DNA of 24,338 nucleotides from JAAOZP01 sp038848185 (GTDB lineage: Archaea; Thermoproteota; EX4484-205; JAAOZP01), in NCBI GenBank assembly GCA_038848185.1, contig JAWCNV010000021.1, positions 1 through 24,338 of the forward strand. Reading direction: 5' to 3'. Within the stretch, counting starts at the first letter, position 1. Each line of letters opens with the position of its first letter. The notes beneath the pieces were generated by a model. The model saw only the letters and a list, made by a program, of their open reading frames with translations. It was not told the origin of the DNA and did not search any database. Below, piece after piece: positions 14,641 to 22,958 of the stretch. Position numbers and translations under genes: made by a program.

Positions 14641-15606
14641 ATGACTTCAGACGAAGCTCGTAAGATCCTCGGCCTAGTTTATGGTAAGGAATTGTTATCC
14701 TATGATTTTGGCCCTGATCATGTAATGAATTCTAAGAGGTTGCAGGCTTTTTTCAAAGCCTTAGAATCTTCCGGTCTCTATTCTGACGATAGAATTATCC
14801 TGCTCAAGCCTAGGATGGCATCTGTAGAAGATATAGCACTATACCATGATAAAAAGTATATCGACTTCGTTAAAGAGATGTCTATAGAGGGCACTGGTCT
14901 ACTTGATCACGGAGACACTCCTGCCTTTCCAGGTGTTTTCGAAGCGGCATCTTATGCAGTAGGCTCTACGCTTGCAGCCTTTGAGGCGGTTATAGAGCAC
15001 AAAGTTAACTACTCTATGAACCCTATGGGAGGACTGCATCATGCGAGACGCGGCAGGGCTGCCGGCTTCTGCGTTTTTAACGATATCGGTGTTTTGATTG
15101 AGAAGGCCAGGAGAACATATGGTTTGAGGAGAATACTCTATGTTGATCTTGATGCTCATCACGGTGATGGAGTAATGTACGATTACTATAATGACCCTGA
15201 CCTATACATAGTTGATTTTCATGAGAATGGGAGGTATCTTTATCCCGGAACCGGGTTCGAGGGTGAAACGGGTGGGGGAGCTGCTGCTGGAACTAAGTTG
15301 AACCTTATTTTAAAGCCTGGGGCATCAGATGGGGAGTTCAAAGATAGAATGGAGAAAGCTAAGCAATTCATATCTCAGAAAAGTTTTGAATTAACGATCC
15401 TCCAAGCTGGGGTTGACAGTATAGCTGGAGACCCGATTACGCACCTGAATCTTAGCGCCTATGCTCATCTTTCCATGCTCTCCTTTCTTAAAGAACTGTC
15501 ATTTAAATCCATCACAGGTCCATTGATCGTGCTAGGCGGAGGAGGTTATAATCTTAATAATATTGCTGAAGTGTGGACCAAAATAGTTAAGACTTTAATA
15601 GGATAG
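14641..15606 (+). CDS. Histone deacetylase-fold amidohydrolase (AcuC/APAH-like)
   Basis: The 321-residue protein carries the full HDAC-family active site. H133 and H134 (GLHHA) are followed by GFCVFNDI, then DLDAHHGDG with zinc ligands D171 and H173, the third ligand D259 in QAGVDSIAGD, and the late GGGGY whose Tyr polarises the substrate carbonyl. Members remove acetyl groups from lysines, polyamines or small molecules; the sequence does not fix which. The usual GADxHxxDP is altered to GVDSIAGDP. The gene follows GAPN after 67 bases, has a TATA-like stretch GTAAAAACTTAAT near 14604-14616, and is followed 21 bases later by a TIM-barrel gene, so those two may be co-transcribed. Confidence 0.85.
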   Translation: MTSDEARKILGLVYGKELLSYDFGPDHVMNSKRLQAFFKALESSGLYSDDRIILLKPRMASVEDIALYHDKKYIDFVKEMSIEGTGLLDHGDTPAFPGVFEAASYAVGSTLAAFEAVIEHKVNYSMNPMGGLHHARRGRAAGFCVFNDIGVLIEKARRTYGLRRILYVDLDAHHGDGVMYDYYNDPDLYIVDFHENGRYLYPGTGFEGETGGGAAAGTKLNLILKPGASDGEFKDRMEKAKQFISQKSFELTILQAGVDSIAGDPITHLNLSAYAHLSMLSFLKELSFKSITGPLIVLGGGGYNLNNIAEVWTKIVKTLIG

Positions 15607-15627
15607 TTAGTGATCTTTGTTTCAGCA

Positions 15628-16512
15628 ATGAGTATGAAGATGTTTAAGCTCTCGGTGATATCAGATGAGGTTTCACAAGATCTTAGGACGGTTGCTAAAT
15701 TCGCTAGAAAACACGGTTTAAGCGGAATCGAGATAAGAAGTGCGTGGGGCCACAGTTTTTTTGAACTCGTAGACAAGACAGATGAGGTGAAAAGTGTAAT
15801 GAAGGAATTTGGCTTAGAGGTACCTGCCTTAGCATCACCCTTTTTTAAGGCGAATCTTGGTGACGAGGAAGAGTATAAAAAACATTTGAAACTCCTGCGT
15901 AAAGCCATCGATATGGCAAAGGATCTTGAATGCAATATAATAAGGGGATTTGCCTTCTGGAGAAAAGGGGATTTTGCGAACTATAAAGAGGAGTTGCTCA
16001 GAAGGTTTGAAGAGCCTCTGGATATTATTAGGGAGAATCAGATAATTCTAGCGATAGAGAATGAGCCCTCAACCTTCATTACAAACGGAAGAACCCTACT
16101 ATGGGTGATCAATAATTTGAAACATAAATATGTAAGAGCAGTTTGGGATCCGGGTAACGAGCTCATGGATCCTGAAAACGAGAACCCTCGCACAGGTTAT
16201 GCCTTGCTAAAGGATGAAATTATTCATGTCCATCTAAAAGACGGGGTCAGGAAGAATGGTGAGGCAGAGTTCAAACCAATAGGAGAAGGAGAAGTTGATA
16301 TAAAGGGACAGCTAAAGATGTTGGCATCAGATAATTATAACGGTTATGTCTCACTTGAGACTCATTGGAGACCCGTGGATCTTCCAAAAGAGGTGTTCGA
16401 CCTTTTTGGACAGAAATTCTCCGAAATGGGTGAATATGCTTCAACGATATGCATACAAAACCTCCAGCACATAATACTTGAAGTTCAGAAGGAGCTTGAA
16501 AATCAGGATTAA
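15628..16512 (+). CDS. Xylose-isomerase-like TIM-barrel sugar (phosphate) isomerase/epimerase
   Basis: A protein of about 294 residues with the pattern of the AP-endonuclease-2/xylose-isomerase-like superfamily. Probable divalent-metal ligands are E144 (AIENEP), D174 (VWDPGN), H200/H202 (IIHVHLKD) and E244 (VSLETH), numbered from ATG 15628. These proteins isomerise or epimerise sugars, dehydrate inosose-type compounds or act on keto-glycosides; the exact reaction cannot be read. The frame can begin at GTG 15610, but ATG 15628 (or 15634, 15640) is preferred because family homology begins at KLSVISDE. It lies close behind the HDAC-fold gene on the same strand and ahead of a second, divergent TIM-barrel gene, suggesting a shared pathway. 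Confidence 0.8.
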   Translation: MSMKMFKLSVISDEVSQDLRTVAKFARKHGLSGIEIRSAWGHSFFELVDKTDEVKSVMKEFGLEVPALASPFFKANLGDEEEYKKHLKLLRKAIDMAKDLECNIIRGFAFWRKGDFANYKEELLRRFEEPLDIIRENQIILAIENEPSTFITNGRTLLWVINNLKHKYVRAVWDPGNELMDPENENPRTGYALLKDEIIHVHLKDGVRKNGEAEFKPIGEGEVDIKGQLKMLASDNYNGYVSLETHWRPVDLPKEVFDLFGQKFSEMGEYASTICIQNLQHIILEVQKELENQD

Positions 16513-16576
16513 TTAGAATTTTAAAAACATTCTTCACCATTCCATAACGAATAAATAAGAGTAAACCATCCGAAAA

Positions 16577-17404
16577 ATGGCTAATATGATGAAACCTTCA
16601 ATATGTAATGAGCTGTTCCTTAGCCCCATTGAGGAAACCTTCAAGATAGCTAGCAAAATTGGTTATAAAGGTGTTGAAATCGCACCCTTCACCCTGATAG
16701 ATGATGTGAGAAAATTTACAGATGGTGATGCGTCTTTCCTAAGAAATCTTGCAGCATCTAATGGAATGGAGATCGTTGGAACACACTGGATCTTGGTCTC
16801 CCCACCCGGATTGCATTTAACACATCCAGACGTAGTAATTAGAAGGCGTACTAAAGAATACCTTATGGAGGTTGTGAGGTTTACTGCAAACATTAATGGG
16901 AAAATAGTTGTGCTGGGGTCTCCTAAGCAGAGAAGTATCTTGGACGGAGTAAGCGGGGACGAGGCTTGGAGGCTTGCAAAAGAAGCCTTAACGGATTGCT
17001 GTAATCTAGCAGAAAGACTTGACGTCCACATATGTATAGAGCCGCTTTCCAGAAGCCAGACGAATTTCATAAACACGGCTGATGAAGCAATAAGAATGGT
17101 TAAGGAAGTGGGGAGCAAGAGTCTGAAAATAACATTGGATGTATATAGCATGAGCGACGAAGCTAAACCTCTTGATTGTATAATAACTAGTGCGGGTAGC
17201 CTCCTTGGTCATTTTCACGCTAATGATACTAATGGGAGAGGCCCGGGACATGGGAATGCGGATTACCACGCCATCTTCAGGGCATTGGGAAGAATCGGAT
17301 ATGATGGTTATGTTTCAGTCGAGGTATTCGACAGATTTAAAGACCCCGTTTCCATAGCTGAGGAAAGCCTTAATACTCTTAAGCCATTTTTAAGTTTGTG
17401 CTGA
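16577..17404 (+). CDS. Second TIM-barrel sugar isomerase/epimerase
   Basis: A 275-residue member of the same superfamily, but only distantly similar to its neighbour. The metal-ligand series is E155 (CIEPLSRSQTNF), D188 (TLDVYSM), H212/H214 (GHFHANDTNGRGPG) and E249 (VSVEVF). The HFHANDTNGRGPGHGNAD segment and the IEPLSR...TNF motif are typical of the tagatose/psicose-3-epimerase and hydroxypyruvate-isomerase-like branch, so a ketose epimerase or keto-sugar isomerase is the best guess. The last 7 bases overlap the start of the DUF6807 gene, showing co-transcription and probably translational coupling. A TATA-like AATAAATAAG precedes the ATG by about 22 bases. Confidence 0.82.
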   Translation: MANMMKPSICNELFLSPIEETFKIASKIGYKGVEIAPFTLIDDVRKFTDGDASFLRNLAASNGMEIVGTHWILVSPPGLHLTHPDVVIRRRTKEYLMEVVRFTANINGKIVVLGSPKQRSILDGVSGDEAWRLAKEALTDCCNLAERLDVHICIEPLSRSQTNFINTADEAIRMVKEVGSKSLKITLDVYSMSDEAKPLDCIITSAGSLLGHFHANDTNGRGPGHGNADYHAIFRALGRIGYDGYVSVEVFDRFKDPVSIAEESLNTLKPFLSLC

Positions 17405-18522
17405 AGATTAGAGTCGAAGCAGGCCCTCATAGGAGGATTAATACGCCAATAAGAATGAAGCTAAAGGGAGGCTTCCCAAATTCCGGCCCCTTCGTTCTGG
17501 TTAATGAAAAAGGAGGGGAGATTCCAGTTCAGATTTTAAAATTCGGTGAAGAAGTTGAATTATGCTGGATAATAGATTTTCTTGGGCGTTTTGAATCTAA
17601 AAACTTCTCGCTGATTAAGGAAGAATCGTTTCCAGGTGTGGAAAATACTCGTCTAGAGTTAAAGGAGCGAGAGGAGCAAACTGTATTTCTCTTTGATTCG
17701 CAAACGGTTATGAGTTGCAGACATTCAAAGGAGTTAAGCAAACCCTTCATATACCCTCTTAAAGGGCCTGAGGGGACCCCGCTTACTTGGAACAGCCCAC
17801 CTGATCATGCGCATCACAGATCTTTCTGGACAGCTCACGGCATGGTTAATGGTGAAGACCTGTGGCTCGAGGGTCTAGATCGGGGAAAAATGGTTGTTGA
17901 CAATATCTCTAGGCAGGCGGGATATGTGTTCTCAGAGATAAAGTTGAAAATGACTTGGCAGGGTTCTTCTGGAAAAAAGCTGGTTGACGAGGACCGAATC
18001 ATAAGGCTTTGGAACATTCCTGATAGACAATGGCTAATAGATTATTCCACCTTCCTAACAGCAAATTACGGAGATGTTTTGTTCGGAGACACGAAAGAGG
18101 CGGGAATGATCTCTATAAGGGTCAGGGAGTCGATGGAGGTTGAAAACGGGGGCAGGATCGAGAACTCGTGGGGAGGTATTAATGAGGCGGAGACTTGGGG
18201 GAGGAAGGCAAACTGGTGTGACTACTCTGGTCCAGTTGACGGATTTTGGCAGGGTATCGCTATATTTGATCATCCGTCTAACCCTAGACACCCGTCCTAC
18301 TGGCATGTTCGTGACTATGGTCTAATGGCAGCTAACGTATTTGGAGTAACTGAATTTAACGGTAGCGATTATGAGAAGGGGGGATTGCTGCTCCAGAATG
18401 AGAAAACTTTAGGCTTTTGTTATAGGATCTATGTACACAATGGAGATGCCCAAGATGGGATGGTTTCTGAGAAATATTTGGATTACGTGGTGCCCCCCAA
18501 AGTATCAATCGCAATGGAATAA
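17398..18522 (+). CDS. DUF6807 / PmoA-like family protein
   Basis: The 374-residue protein shows the hallmark segments of the DUF6807 (so-called methane oxygenase PmoA) family: KPFIYPLKGPEGTPLT (115-130), DHAHHRSFWTAHGMVNGEDLW (136-156) and, late, YWHVRDYGLMAANVFG. The His-rich DHAHH cluster suggests a metal or substrate site, but no reaction is established. The PmoA name is misleading, since there is no membrane segment and no relation to particulate methane monooxygenase is visible. In other genomes these genes sit beside Gfo/Idh oxidoreductases and sugar isomerases, as here. The GTG start overlaps the end of the TIM-barrel gene (GTGCTGA), so the two products are made together and probably act on the same carbohydrate. 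Confidence 0.8.
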   Translation: MLKIRVEAGPHRRINTPIRMKLKGGFPNSGPFVLVNEKGGEIPVQILKFGEEVELCWIIDFLGRFESKNFSLIKEESFPGVENTRLELKEREEQTVFLFDSQTVMSCRHSKELSKPFIYPLKGPEGTPLTWNSPPDHAHHRSFWTAHGMVNGEDLWLEGLDRGKMVVDNISRQAGYVFSEIKLKMTWQGSSGKKLVDEDRIIRLWNIPDRQWLIDYSTFLTANYGDVLFGDTKEAGMISIRVRESMEVENGGRIENSWGGINEAETWGRKANWCDYSGPVDGFWQGIAIFDHPSNPRHPSYWHVRDYGLMAANVFGVTEFNGSDYEKGGLLLQNEKTLGFCYRIYVHNGDAQDGMVSEKYLDYVVPPKVSIAME

Positions 18523-18571
18523 GCTTTCTGAAAGATAGTAAAGGTTATTTATGTTCAGAAGTCTTCTATGA

Positions 18572-19657
18572 ATGATGAAGTATCGAGTAGGCGTTATCGG
18601 AGTAGGTGGAGTAGGTAAAACTCATTTGAAGACTCTTAAAAAGATTGATGTAGCTGAGACAATTGCTGTTGCAGATATAGCTGCCGATTTGGCTAAATCA
18701 GTTGCAACGGAGTATGGTTTAAAGTGGTATACTGATTATTGTGAAATGATACAGAAAGAGGGGCTAGATGTAGTTAGTATATGTCTGCCCCATTTCTTGC
18801 ATTGCAAGGCAGTTTGTGAAGCGGCTCGTATGGGTGTGAATATACTCTTGGAAAAACCTATTGCGATAAGTATTGGGGAGGCCGATTTGATGATTAGCGA
18901 ATCTAAGAAGAACAAGATTAAATTTGGGGTTGTGTTTCAAAACAGGTATAGAAAAACGTTCTCAAGGTTGAAAAAGATGGTTGAGGATAATAAACTCGGA
19001 ACCCTTATGAGGGCTCTTCTCCAATACAATACTTTTAGAAATAAATCCTATTACAGAAGCGCCGAGTGGAGAGGAAAATGGGCTACTGAGGGAGGAGGAG
19101 TCTTGATAAACCAGGGGATTCATTTTATAGATATATTCCAGTGGATCATAGATAAGAGACCAAAAATGATATTTGGAGTGCTCGACACACTTGCACATGA
19201 CATTGAGGTTGAAGACATTGCTACAGCAACAATATTATTTGAAGGAGGTGTTCAGGCAGCCATCCAAATGTCTACAATCGATCATCCCTCGATCAGCAGA
19301 ATGGAGATCAGGGGGGAGAGGGGGTATGCCGAGGTAGATGAAAACACTCTTAAAATATTCTATAATAGTCCGTCCGTTAAGGGAGAGTTTAAGGGAGCAT
19401 GGGAGACACCTAGCATTGAATGGGAAGCTTTAGGAGCAGAGGAGAAATGGGACGAGTTCCACGAGGCTGTATATAGGGACTTCTTTGAATCCATAGCCCA
19501 AGATAGGGAGCCCTTTGTGTCTGGAGAAGAGGCTAGGAAATCGTTGGAGATAGTAAACGCTTTCATAGCATCATGGTATCTGAAAAGACCAATCGAGTTT
19601 CCATTAGATCCTAGATTATACGATGGGGTTCTAAAAGATTTAAGTAGGATGGGTTGA
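18572..19657 (+). CDS. Gfo/Idh/MocA family oxidoreductase 1
   Basis: A 361-residue NAD(P)-dependent dehydrogenase. The N-terminal Rossmann motif is VGVIGVGGVGKTHL, the strand after it ends in AVADI, and the family EKP is present in LLEKPIAIS, whose Lys takes part in catalysis. The C-terminal alpha/beta domain contains WRGKWATEGGGVLINQGIHFID, with the His of the family's GxxxDxxxH-like region. Such enzymes oxidise a ring hydroxyl of sugars, inositols or glycosides to a ketone, or the reverse. Its TATA-like GGTTATTTATG is about 24 bases before the ATG pair at 18572/18575. It follows the DUF6807 gene on the same strand after 49 bases and converges with a paralogue that ends 29 bases beyond its stop. 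Confidence 0.85.
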   Translation: MMKYRVGVIGVGGVGKTHLKTLKKIDVAETIAVADIAADLAKSVATEYGLKWYTDYCEMIQKEGLDVVSICLPHFLHCKAVCEAARMGVNILLEKPIAISIGEADLMISESKKNKIKFGVVFQNRYRKTFSRLKKMVEDNKLGTLMRALLQYNTFRNKSYYRSAEWRGKWATEGGGVLINQGIHFIDIFQWIIDKRPKMIFGVLDTLAHDIEVEDIATATILFEGGVQAAIQMSTIDHPSISRMEIRGERGYAEVDENTLKIFYNSPSVKGEFKGAWETPSIEWEALGAEEKWDEFHEAVYRDFFESIAQDREPFVSGEEARKSLEIVNAFIASWYLKRPIEFPLDPRLYDGVLKDLSRMG

Positions 19658-19686
19658 ATTGTTATCTTCTACGCATTGCTGAAAGT

Positions 19687-20727
19687 TTAAACCTTTTTCA
19701 AAAATACTTTTCTTCCTGTTCTACTGGACTCGTATATTGCCATAACCACTTCGAGCGATTTACGGCCTTCCCTACCGTCAACCCTTGGTTTTCTATTCTC
19801 GATTATTGCTTGAGCAAAGTCCTTAACCAATCGGGAGTGGTTTATTGCCGGAACAGCCTCTGGCCTAGACCAGCTTGCTAAATCTGTTTGAACGGGCTTA
19901 ACCAATTGCTCCCTCCTGTTAACCATAAAATACTTCAGTGAAAAACCTTCGAAAAGAGCGCAACCATCCGTGCCATAAATCTCCAACCTAGTTGGAAACC
20001 CAGGATACATAGCAGTGCTAGCACTTATCATGCCCAACGCTCCATTCTTCATCTTTAAGCAGGCTACTGCAATATCCTCAACCTCGATTCTGTGAAAAAG
20101 CGTATCTGTATTACCCCAGACTCCTTCAACATCTCCCATTATCCAAACTAAAAGATCTATTGTATGAATTGCCTGGTTTATCAAGACTCCTCCTCCCTCA
20201 GTAGCCCATTTTCCTCTCCACATGCTTCCAGAATAATACTCCTCGTTTCTAAACCAGTTTATGGTTGCAGTACCCAAAAGTAATCTGCCAAACGAGCCTT
20301 CGTCCACAGTCTTCTTAACTAGCATGACAGAATCATCAAATCTGTTCTGTAGAATTACACCTAACTTGACCCCTTTCTTCTCAGCTGAGCTTATTAGCTC
20401 ATCCGATTCCTTAAGGTTAACAGCTAGCGGCTTGTCGATTAAAACATGCAAGCCTCTTTCAATCGCCTTAGTCCCCATCGAATGATGAAGATAATGTGGA
20501 GTACATATAGCCACCGCATCTATTTCTGCATTCCTAATCATCTCATCGTAATCATTATAACTGCGAGCAACCCCGTATTTTGAGGCGAAGGCTTCAGCAC
20601 GCCTCATATTCCTGCTGAAGACAGCTGATAACTCTGCTACCCTCTCTGTACTTAATGTCTTGAAGCCCTTAGCAACGAGTTCGGCTCCTGTTCCAGTTCC
20701 AGCCAAACCGAATCTAATGTATTTCAT
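19687..20727 (-). CDS. Gfo/Idh/MocA family oxidoreductase 2
   Basis: A 346-residue paralogue of the preceding gene on the opposite strand. The Rossmann start is FGLAGTGTGAELVAKGF, the catalytic motif is LIDKPLAVN (DKP in place of the more common EKP), and the substrate domain repeats WRGKWATEGGGVLINQAIHTIDL almost word for word from gene 1. Overall similarity is moderate, so the copies are old and have probably split functions, for example oxidation and re-reduction of the same sugar skeleton or of two anomers. It does not look like a recent tandem duplication. The first bases of its coding strand after the ATG read KYIRFGLAG, so the start at 20727 is natural. The 203 bases upstream to the M20 gene contain only promoter-like AT-rich sequence. 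Confidence 0.85.
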   Translation of the reverse strand: MKYIRFGLAGTGTGAELVAKGFKTLSTERVAELSAVFSRNMRRAEAFASKYGVARSYNDYDEMIRNAEIDAVAICTPHYLHHSMGTKAIERGLHVLIDKPLAVNLKESDELISSAEKKGVKLGVILQNRFDDSVMLVKKTVDEGSFGRLLLGTATINWFRNEEYYSGSMWRGKWATEGGGVLINQAIHTIDLLVWIMGDVEGVWGNTDTLFHRIEVEDIAVACLKMKNGALGMISASTAMYPGFPTRLEIYGTDGCALFEGFSLKYFMVNRREQLVKPVQTDLASWSRPEAVPAINHSRLVKDFAQAIIENRKPRVDGREGRKSLEVVMAIYESSRTGRKVFLKKV

Positions 20728-20899
20728 GCCTGAAAGATAACGGTTAGGAAATTTAAGGCTATTCTTTGTGAGGAATAATTGCTTTAAGTAAGGTTTTCTC
20801 CTGAAGGAAAAATTCTCCGCATCATTTTTTCTTTGCTATTCTGCCTTAAGCCATACTTGTAAAAATAAGCACTTTAGCTTCCAAATACTTAGAAAGAAA

Positions 20900-20909
20900 G
20901 ATTTTATAC
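20900..20909 (+). promoter_or_regulatory. TATA box of the M20 peptidase gene
   Basis: GATTTTATAC centred 27 bases before ATG 20931, in the 203-base divergent region. Nothing else is recognised in that region. Confidence 0.5.
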
Positions 20910-20930
20910 TGCTGATCATTATTAAGTGAT

Positions 20931-22238
20931 ATGAGTAATACCGATGACCTTGTAAAATTACTTTCAAACCTGATACAGATCAATACAAGCAATCCTCCTG
21001 GCAACGAAAGCGAAGCTGCAGCCTTCCTTAAAGAGTGGTTGTGGGAGAGAGGAATAAAATCTGAAATTATAGAATATGAGAAAGGTAGAGGTAACCTAGT
21101 TTCCAGAATAAAAGGCTCTGAAGGACCGTCCTTGCTTCTGCTTTCGCATGCCGATGTTGTCTCAGCAGACCCTGTTAGGTGGAAGCTTCCGCCCTTTTCG
21201 GGAATTGTTAAAGATGGCTATGTTTGGGGGAGAGGCGCACTAGACATGAAAAGCATGGTGGCAGTTGAAACCATGATTTTCAGCGAGATGGCAGATGAGG
21301 AGTTAAGTGGCGATCTTGCTCTCGCAGTGACTGCTGACGAGGAGAAAGGCGGGTCTGGTGTAAAATTCCTACTGGAAAAGAATAAGGAAAACATTGTTGC
21401 AGACCACGTTATAAACGAGGGGGGTGGAGAAGGAATATTGACAAAGAAGGGGTGGCTTTTCGACATTCAGACAGCTGAGCGGGGGGTTTTCTGGTATCGT
21501 GTTTATACAAAGGGGTCTCCGGCACATGGCTCAGTACCTGGGCTTGGAGTAAATGCTATAGAGAGAATGCGTCTGCTTCTGGATAGACTCTCAATGTTCC
21601 GGGGAAATATAGAGAAGGTTGATCCGTCTTGGAGATATGTTGAATCGCTGCTTAGGATGATGAATCTTTCAGAGGATGATGTTGACACGGATGATTTTGA
21701 GAACATGCTGGAGCGGCTGGTTGAGGTCGATAAGGGGTTAGGCGAGGCAGCTAAAGCCATGTTAAGAGTTACAATGACGCCCACAATGATCCAAGGTGGC
21801 GTAAAGGAGAATATTGTACCTTATGAATGCGAGTTAACAGTAGACTGTAGAGTTCCCCCTGGCTACTCTAAGGATGATGTAAGCAGGATTATTCGCAGAC
21901 TATTCCAAGGTCTTGAATACGATATGGTGTTTATCCAAGAATCAGAGCCAACCGCTTCGCCAGTAGACACGTTATTGTATAAGGCTATTGAGGAGTCCCT
22001 TTTGAAAAATGTTCCTGGAGCTATACTTAAGCCTAGCACTAAGACTGGTGGAACAGACTCGAGATACTTCAGAAAGCTAGGGATACCAGCGTACGGGTTT
22101 CAACCTCTGATGGTTGAGGGAAGTTATTACGACTGGTCTAGGATGATACATGGAGACAATGAGAGGATCTCTATAGAAAACCTCGTCTTCAGCTATAGAG
22201 TATTGAAGCAAGCAGTAGGCTCTTTTATGCTTAAATAG
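20931..22238 (+). CDS. M20-family metallopeptidase/deacylase (ArgE/DapE/carboxypeptidase type)
   Basis: The 435-residue protein has the complete M20 di-zinc site. H73 and D75 lie in LSHADVV, the bridging D105 in WGRGALDMK, the base E137 and ligand E138 in TADEEKGG, E163 in INEGGGEG, and the last ligand His in MIHGDNERIS near the C-terminus. The dimerisation lid is the middle part, beginning about SPAHGSVPG. The family removes N-acyl groups from amino acids or cleaves dipeptides (ArgE, DapE, ACY1, CPG2-like); ArgE/DapE labels should not be taken as function because no lysine or arginine genes are near. It is cytoplasmic, without a signal peptide, and has its own promoter. Confidence 0.85.
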   Translation: MSNTDDLVKLLSNLIQINTSNPPGNESEAAAFLKEWLWERGIKSEIIEYEKGRGNLVSRIKGSEGPSLLLLSHADVVSADPVRWKLPPFSGIVKDGYVWGRGALDMKSMVAVETMIFSEMADEELSGDLALAVTADEEKGGSGVKFLLEKNKENIVADHVINEGGGEGILTKKGWLFDIQTAERGVFWYRVYTKGSPAHGSVPGLGVNAIERMRLLLDRLSMFRGNIEKVDPSWRYVESLLRMMNLSEDDVDTDDFENMLERLVEVDKGLGEAAKAMLRVTMTPTMIQGGVKENIVPYECELTVDCRVPPGYSKDDVSRIIRRLFQGLEYDMVFIQESEPTASPVDTLLYKAIEESLLKNVPGAILKPSTKTGGTDSRYFRKLGIPAYGFQPLMVEGSYYDWSRMIHGDNERISIENLVFSYRVLKQAVGSFMLK

Positions 22239-22280
22239 TTGATAAACGACTACTTTAAGAACGCGTATCTCTAATTCCTT

Positions 22281-22308
22281 AAAAGAAGAAGAAAAAATTT
22301 AAAAAAAA
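22281..22308 (-). terminator. T-rich terminator after the PRC-barrel gene
   Basis: On the minus strand this stretch is a run of eight T, then AAA, then T6 and further T-rich sequence, starting about 8 bases after the stop codon at 22317. It is the clearest terminator-like signal in the window. Confidence 0.5.
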
Positions 22309-22316
22309 GGTTCTGT

Positions 22317-22679
22317 TTAGAGATACTGCTTACATGTGTAGCAGTAGTATCTTTTATACTGGGGTACCCATGTTCCAGGCTTACCACACTTAGGACAAAC
22401 AGGTACTGCTGGCTGAGCTGCTTGAACTGGTTGCTGAGAAACAGTTATAGCTGGCTGAGGTATCTCAACCTTCTTAGATAGGAGGATTATGTCTCCTATG
22501 GTCTTTACATCGTTCCAACTTATCTCAACAATGCTGCCAACTTTCGTTGAAACATAAAGGGTTATTCCTCCCTCACCCGGAACTATGCCAAACTCCTTCA
22601 CAGTTCCGATGAAAAGGCAGTCGGGGTCATAGACTTGCATACCTACTAGTTTAGATTGTGGAATACCTTTACCACTCAT
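22317..22679 (-). CDS. PRC-barrel domain protein with C-terminal zinc ribbon
   Basis: The 120-residue protein has three parts. An N-terminal PRC-barrel (about 1-72) contains LVGMQVYDPDCLFIGTVKEF and a second strand set ending in VKTIGDIILLSKKV. A Pro/Gln/Ala-rich linker spans about 73-92. A zinc ribbon has Cys95-x2-Cys98 and Cys113-x2-Cys116. PRC-barrels are protein-interaction modules found in RNA-processing and photosynthetic proteins and in archaeal CdvA. The ribbon suggests binding of nucleic acid or protein. Function is not known; it could be a small adaptor in translation or envelope processes. It is transcribed alone, with a TATA box 30 bases upstream and a strong T-run downstream, which suggests a well-expressed gene. 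Confidence 0.75.
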   Translation of the reverse strand: MSGKGIPQSKLVGMQVYDPDCLFIGTVKEFGIVPGEGGITLYVSTKVGSIVEISWNDVKTIGDIILLSKKVEIPQPAITVSQQPVQAAQPAVPVCPKCGKPGTWVPQYKRYYCYTCKQYL

Positions 22680-22703
22680 TGTAGCTAGAAAACAATGTAA
22701 GGT

Positions 22704-22714
22704 AGTATATTAAC
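22704..22714 (-). promoter_or_regulatory. TATA box of the PRC-barrel gene
   Basis: GTTAATATACT on the minus strand, centred about 30 bases before ATG 22679. Confidence 0.5.
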
Positions 22715-22871
22715 TTTCGCATATTTTCCCTCACCAACATGACTGAGGAAGATAAAGCGTTTTATAGAGGATAAGAAAAACCTAGAGAAGACAAGAGGAA
22801 CATGAAAACCATTGATAATAGGGCGATATAACCCATATACTTAAGGAATGGAGTTTAGATAGTTGGCCTCC

Positions 22872-22958
22872 ATGCTCCTAGACACAAGCAGGATTTACAT
22901 GATCGATTGGGAAATTACTGAACGCTGCTCGCAAGACTCATATGATTTGCAGTATTAG
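22872..22958 (+). pseudogene. Possible remnant of a radical-SAM protein N-terminus
   Basis: A 28-codon frame reads MLLDTSRIYMIDWEITERC and then SQDSYDLQY before a stop. The IDWEITERC part resembles the strand before the first cluster Cys of radical-SAM proteins (ITxRCNLxCxxC), but the following Cys residues are missing. A TATA-like CATATACTTAAG lies at 22834-22845. The surrounding 294 bases (22680-22973) hold no other recognisable gene, so this could be a decayed gene or coincidence. Confidence 0.2.

Noticed and set aside
22739..22774. Short frame MTEEDKAFYRG in the spacer before the DegT gene
   Set aside because: Only eleven codons, with no supporting signal or conservation that can be judged here.
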